NCBI RefSeq assembly: GCF_002013465.1
Contig: NZ_MAFC01000003.1
Coordinates: 142,547 to 206,546, forward strand
Direction of reading: 5' to 3'
Length of the DNA stretch: 64,000 nucleotides
Source of the DNA: Mycobacterium sp. D16R12
GTDB taxonomy: Bacteria > Actinomycetota > Actinomycetes > Mycobacteriales > Mycobacteriaceae
Both the position numbers and the translations under genes were made by a program. This document shows, in pieces, positions 63,607 through 64,000 of the stretch (its first letter is position 1; each line of letters begins with the position of its first letter). Below the pieces are notes generated by a model. That model made no database searches and had not been told where the DNA came from. It saw only the letters and a program-made list of their open reading frames with translations.

Positions 63607-64000
63607 TTGAGTGCCATCGCGCCACTCTGGACTCTGGGCGTCGAACTACTCAAAGCGGCGGGCAACATCTTCGGAGTCCGTTCAGGCACCGAAGAACCGC
63701 AATACTCGTCACGGCCTCTGACCACTTCGGTGCAGATCAGGCAGTACAACAGCCGAGTCGCGGCAGAAACAACCGTCTTGGCGGATGACGACCGGGCACG
63801 CAGCGAGGGTTTTCGTCGCCTTGCGGGTTACATTTTCGGCAAGAACCACCGGCAGGCCAAGATCGCCATGACCGCGCCGGTAGCCCAACAAAACGACACC
63901 ATTGCCATGACGGCCCCCGTTGGTCAATTATCAAGTGCCACTGGCGGTTCAATAATTCGGTTTTACATGCCTGCGAAATGGACACTGGCAAGCCTGCCCC
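63607..64000 (+). CDS. SOUL-type heme-binding protein, cut by window end
   Basis: 131 codons visible from TTG at 63607, with AAAGGAG eight bases upstream and 23 bases after the preceding stop. Pattern VQIRQYNSRVAAETTVLADDDRARSEGFRRLAGYIFGKNHRQAKIAMTAPVAQ matches SOUL heme-binding proteins (IAMTAPV repeats). The C-terminus lies outside the window. Probably co-transcribed with the cyclopropane synthase-like gene. Confidence 0.85.
   Translation, partial: MSAIAPLWTLGVELLKAAGNIFGVRSGTEEPQYSSRPLTTSVQIRQYNSRVAAETTVLADDDRARSEGFRRLAGYIFGKNHRQAKIAMTAPVAQQNDTIAMTAPVGQLSSATGGSIIRFYMPAKWTLASLP

Overview
The window is high-GC actinobacterial DNA. Its gene content points to Mycobacteriaceae, most likely a rapid grower of the Mycobacteroides abscessus/chelonae type. 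Two blocks match Mycobacterium tuberculosis gene order: roughly Rv3034c to Rv3048c (acyltransferase, PQQ-type lipoprotein, methyltransferases, echA17, NUDIX, ABC ATPase, serB2, ctaD, fecB, adhC, DUF3349, nrdF2) and the sigK block Rv0444c to Rv0449c. The species assignment is inference from synteny and protein resemblance; no search was run.

Layout. 1-3,510: two tandem metal-dependent-hydrolase paralogues (the first cut by the window edge), an ArsR-SRPBCC pair behind a clear operator/promoter, and an F420-type oxidoreductase. 2,761-16,782: conserved housekeeping block, interrupted by an EspR-like regulator with an extra N-terminal region and a MocR/YczE pair. 16,834-22,162: seven accessory genes (YciI, F420-type oxidoreductase, two SRPBCC proteins, TetR, EamA exporter, BacA-like ABC transporter) between fecB and adhC. 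22,208-30,403: adhC, FMN monooxygenase, lipoprotein, DUF3349, nrdF2 with a strong terminator, SDR, geranylgeranyl-reductase-like flavoprotein, DUF1275, and a mycothiol-dependent maleylpyruvate-isomerase-family gene.

30,640-55,200 is the notable part: a 17-gene, tightly overlapping plus-strand operon plus a convergent PucR/CdaR-type regulator that I do not recognise as a described pathway. It encodes two acyl carrier proteins, a fatty acyl-AMP ligase, a fusion of class III aminotransferase with a cyanobacterial-type acyl-ACP reductase (catalytic Cys and PLP Lys both visible), two complete PEP-synthase/rifampin-phosphotransferase-like enzymes, two thymidylate-kinase-like proteins, a P450, an alpha-oxoamine synthase, a nucleotidyltransferase-like protein, a HAD phosphatase, a diacylglycerol/sphingosine-kinase-like protein, an SDR-methyltransferase fusion, a MacB/FtsX-type ABC exporter and an MBL-fold hydrolase. 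The logic suggests fatty acid activation (FAAL to ACP), reductive amination to a fatty amine and/or condensation with an amino acid to an alpha-aminoketone, then reduction, hydroxylation, methylation, phosphorylation and export: a new amino-lipid or alkylamine metabolite. Several enzyme families parallel prodiginine/tambjamine assembly, but no pyrrole-forming genes are present.

The island sits between broken duplicates of its flanks. A frameshifted DUF5997 fragment lies on the left, whose intact copy is on the right. A frameshifted maleylpyruvate-isomerase-family fragment lies on the right, whose intact copy is on the left. This looks like integration by homologous recombination.

55,883-64,000: LysR-type effector-domain protein, DUF5997, then rskA-sigK-DUF1295-ufaA1-DUF1365-FAD oxidoreductase on the minus strand, diverging from a mycolic-acid cyclopropane-synthase-like gene and a SOUL heme-binding gene cut by the window end. 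Two near-identical CCATCC-N15-CCGAAT boxes face opposite ways in the divergent gap and fit SigK control of both arms.
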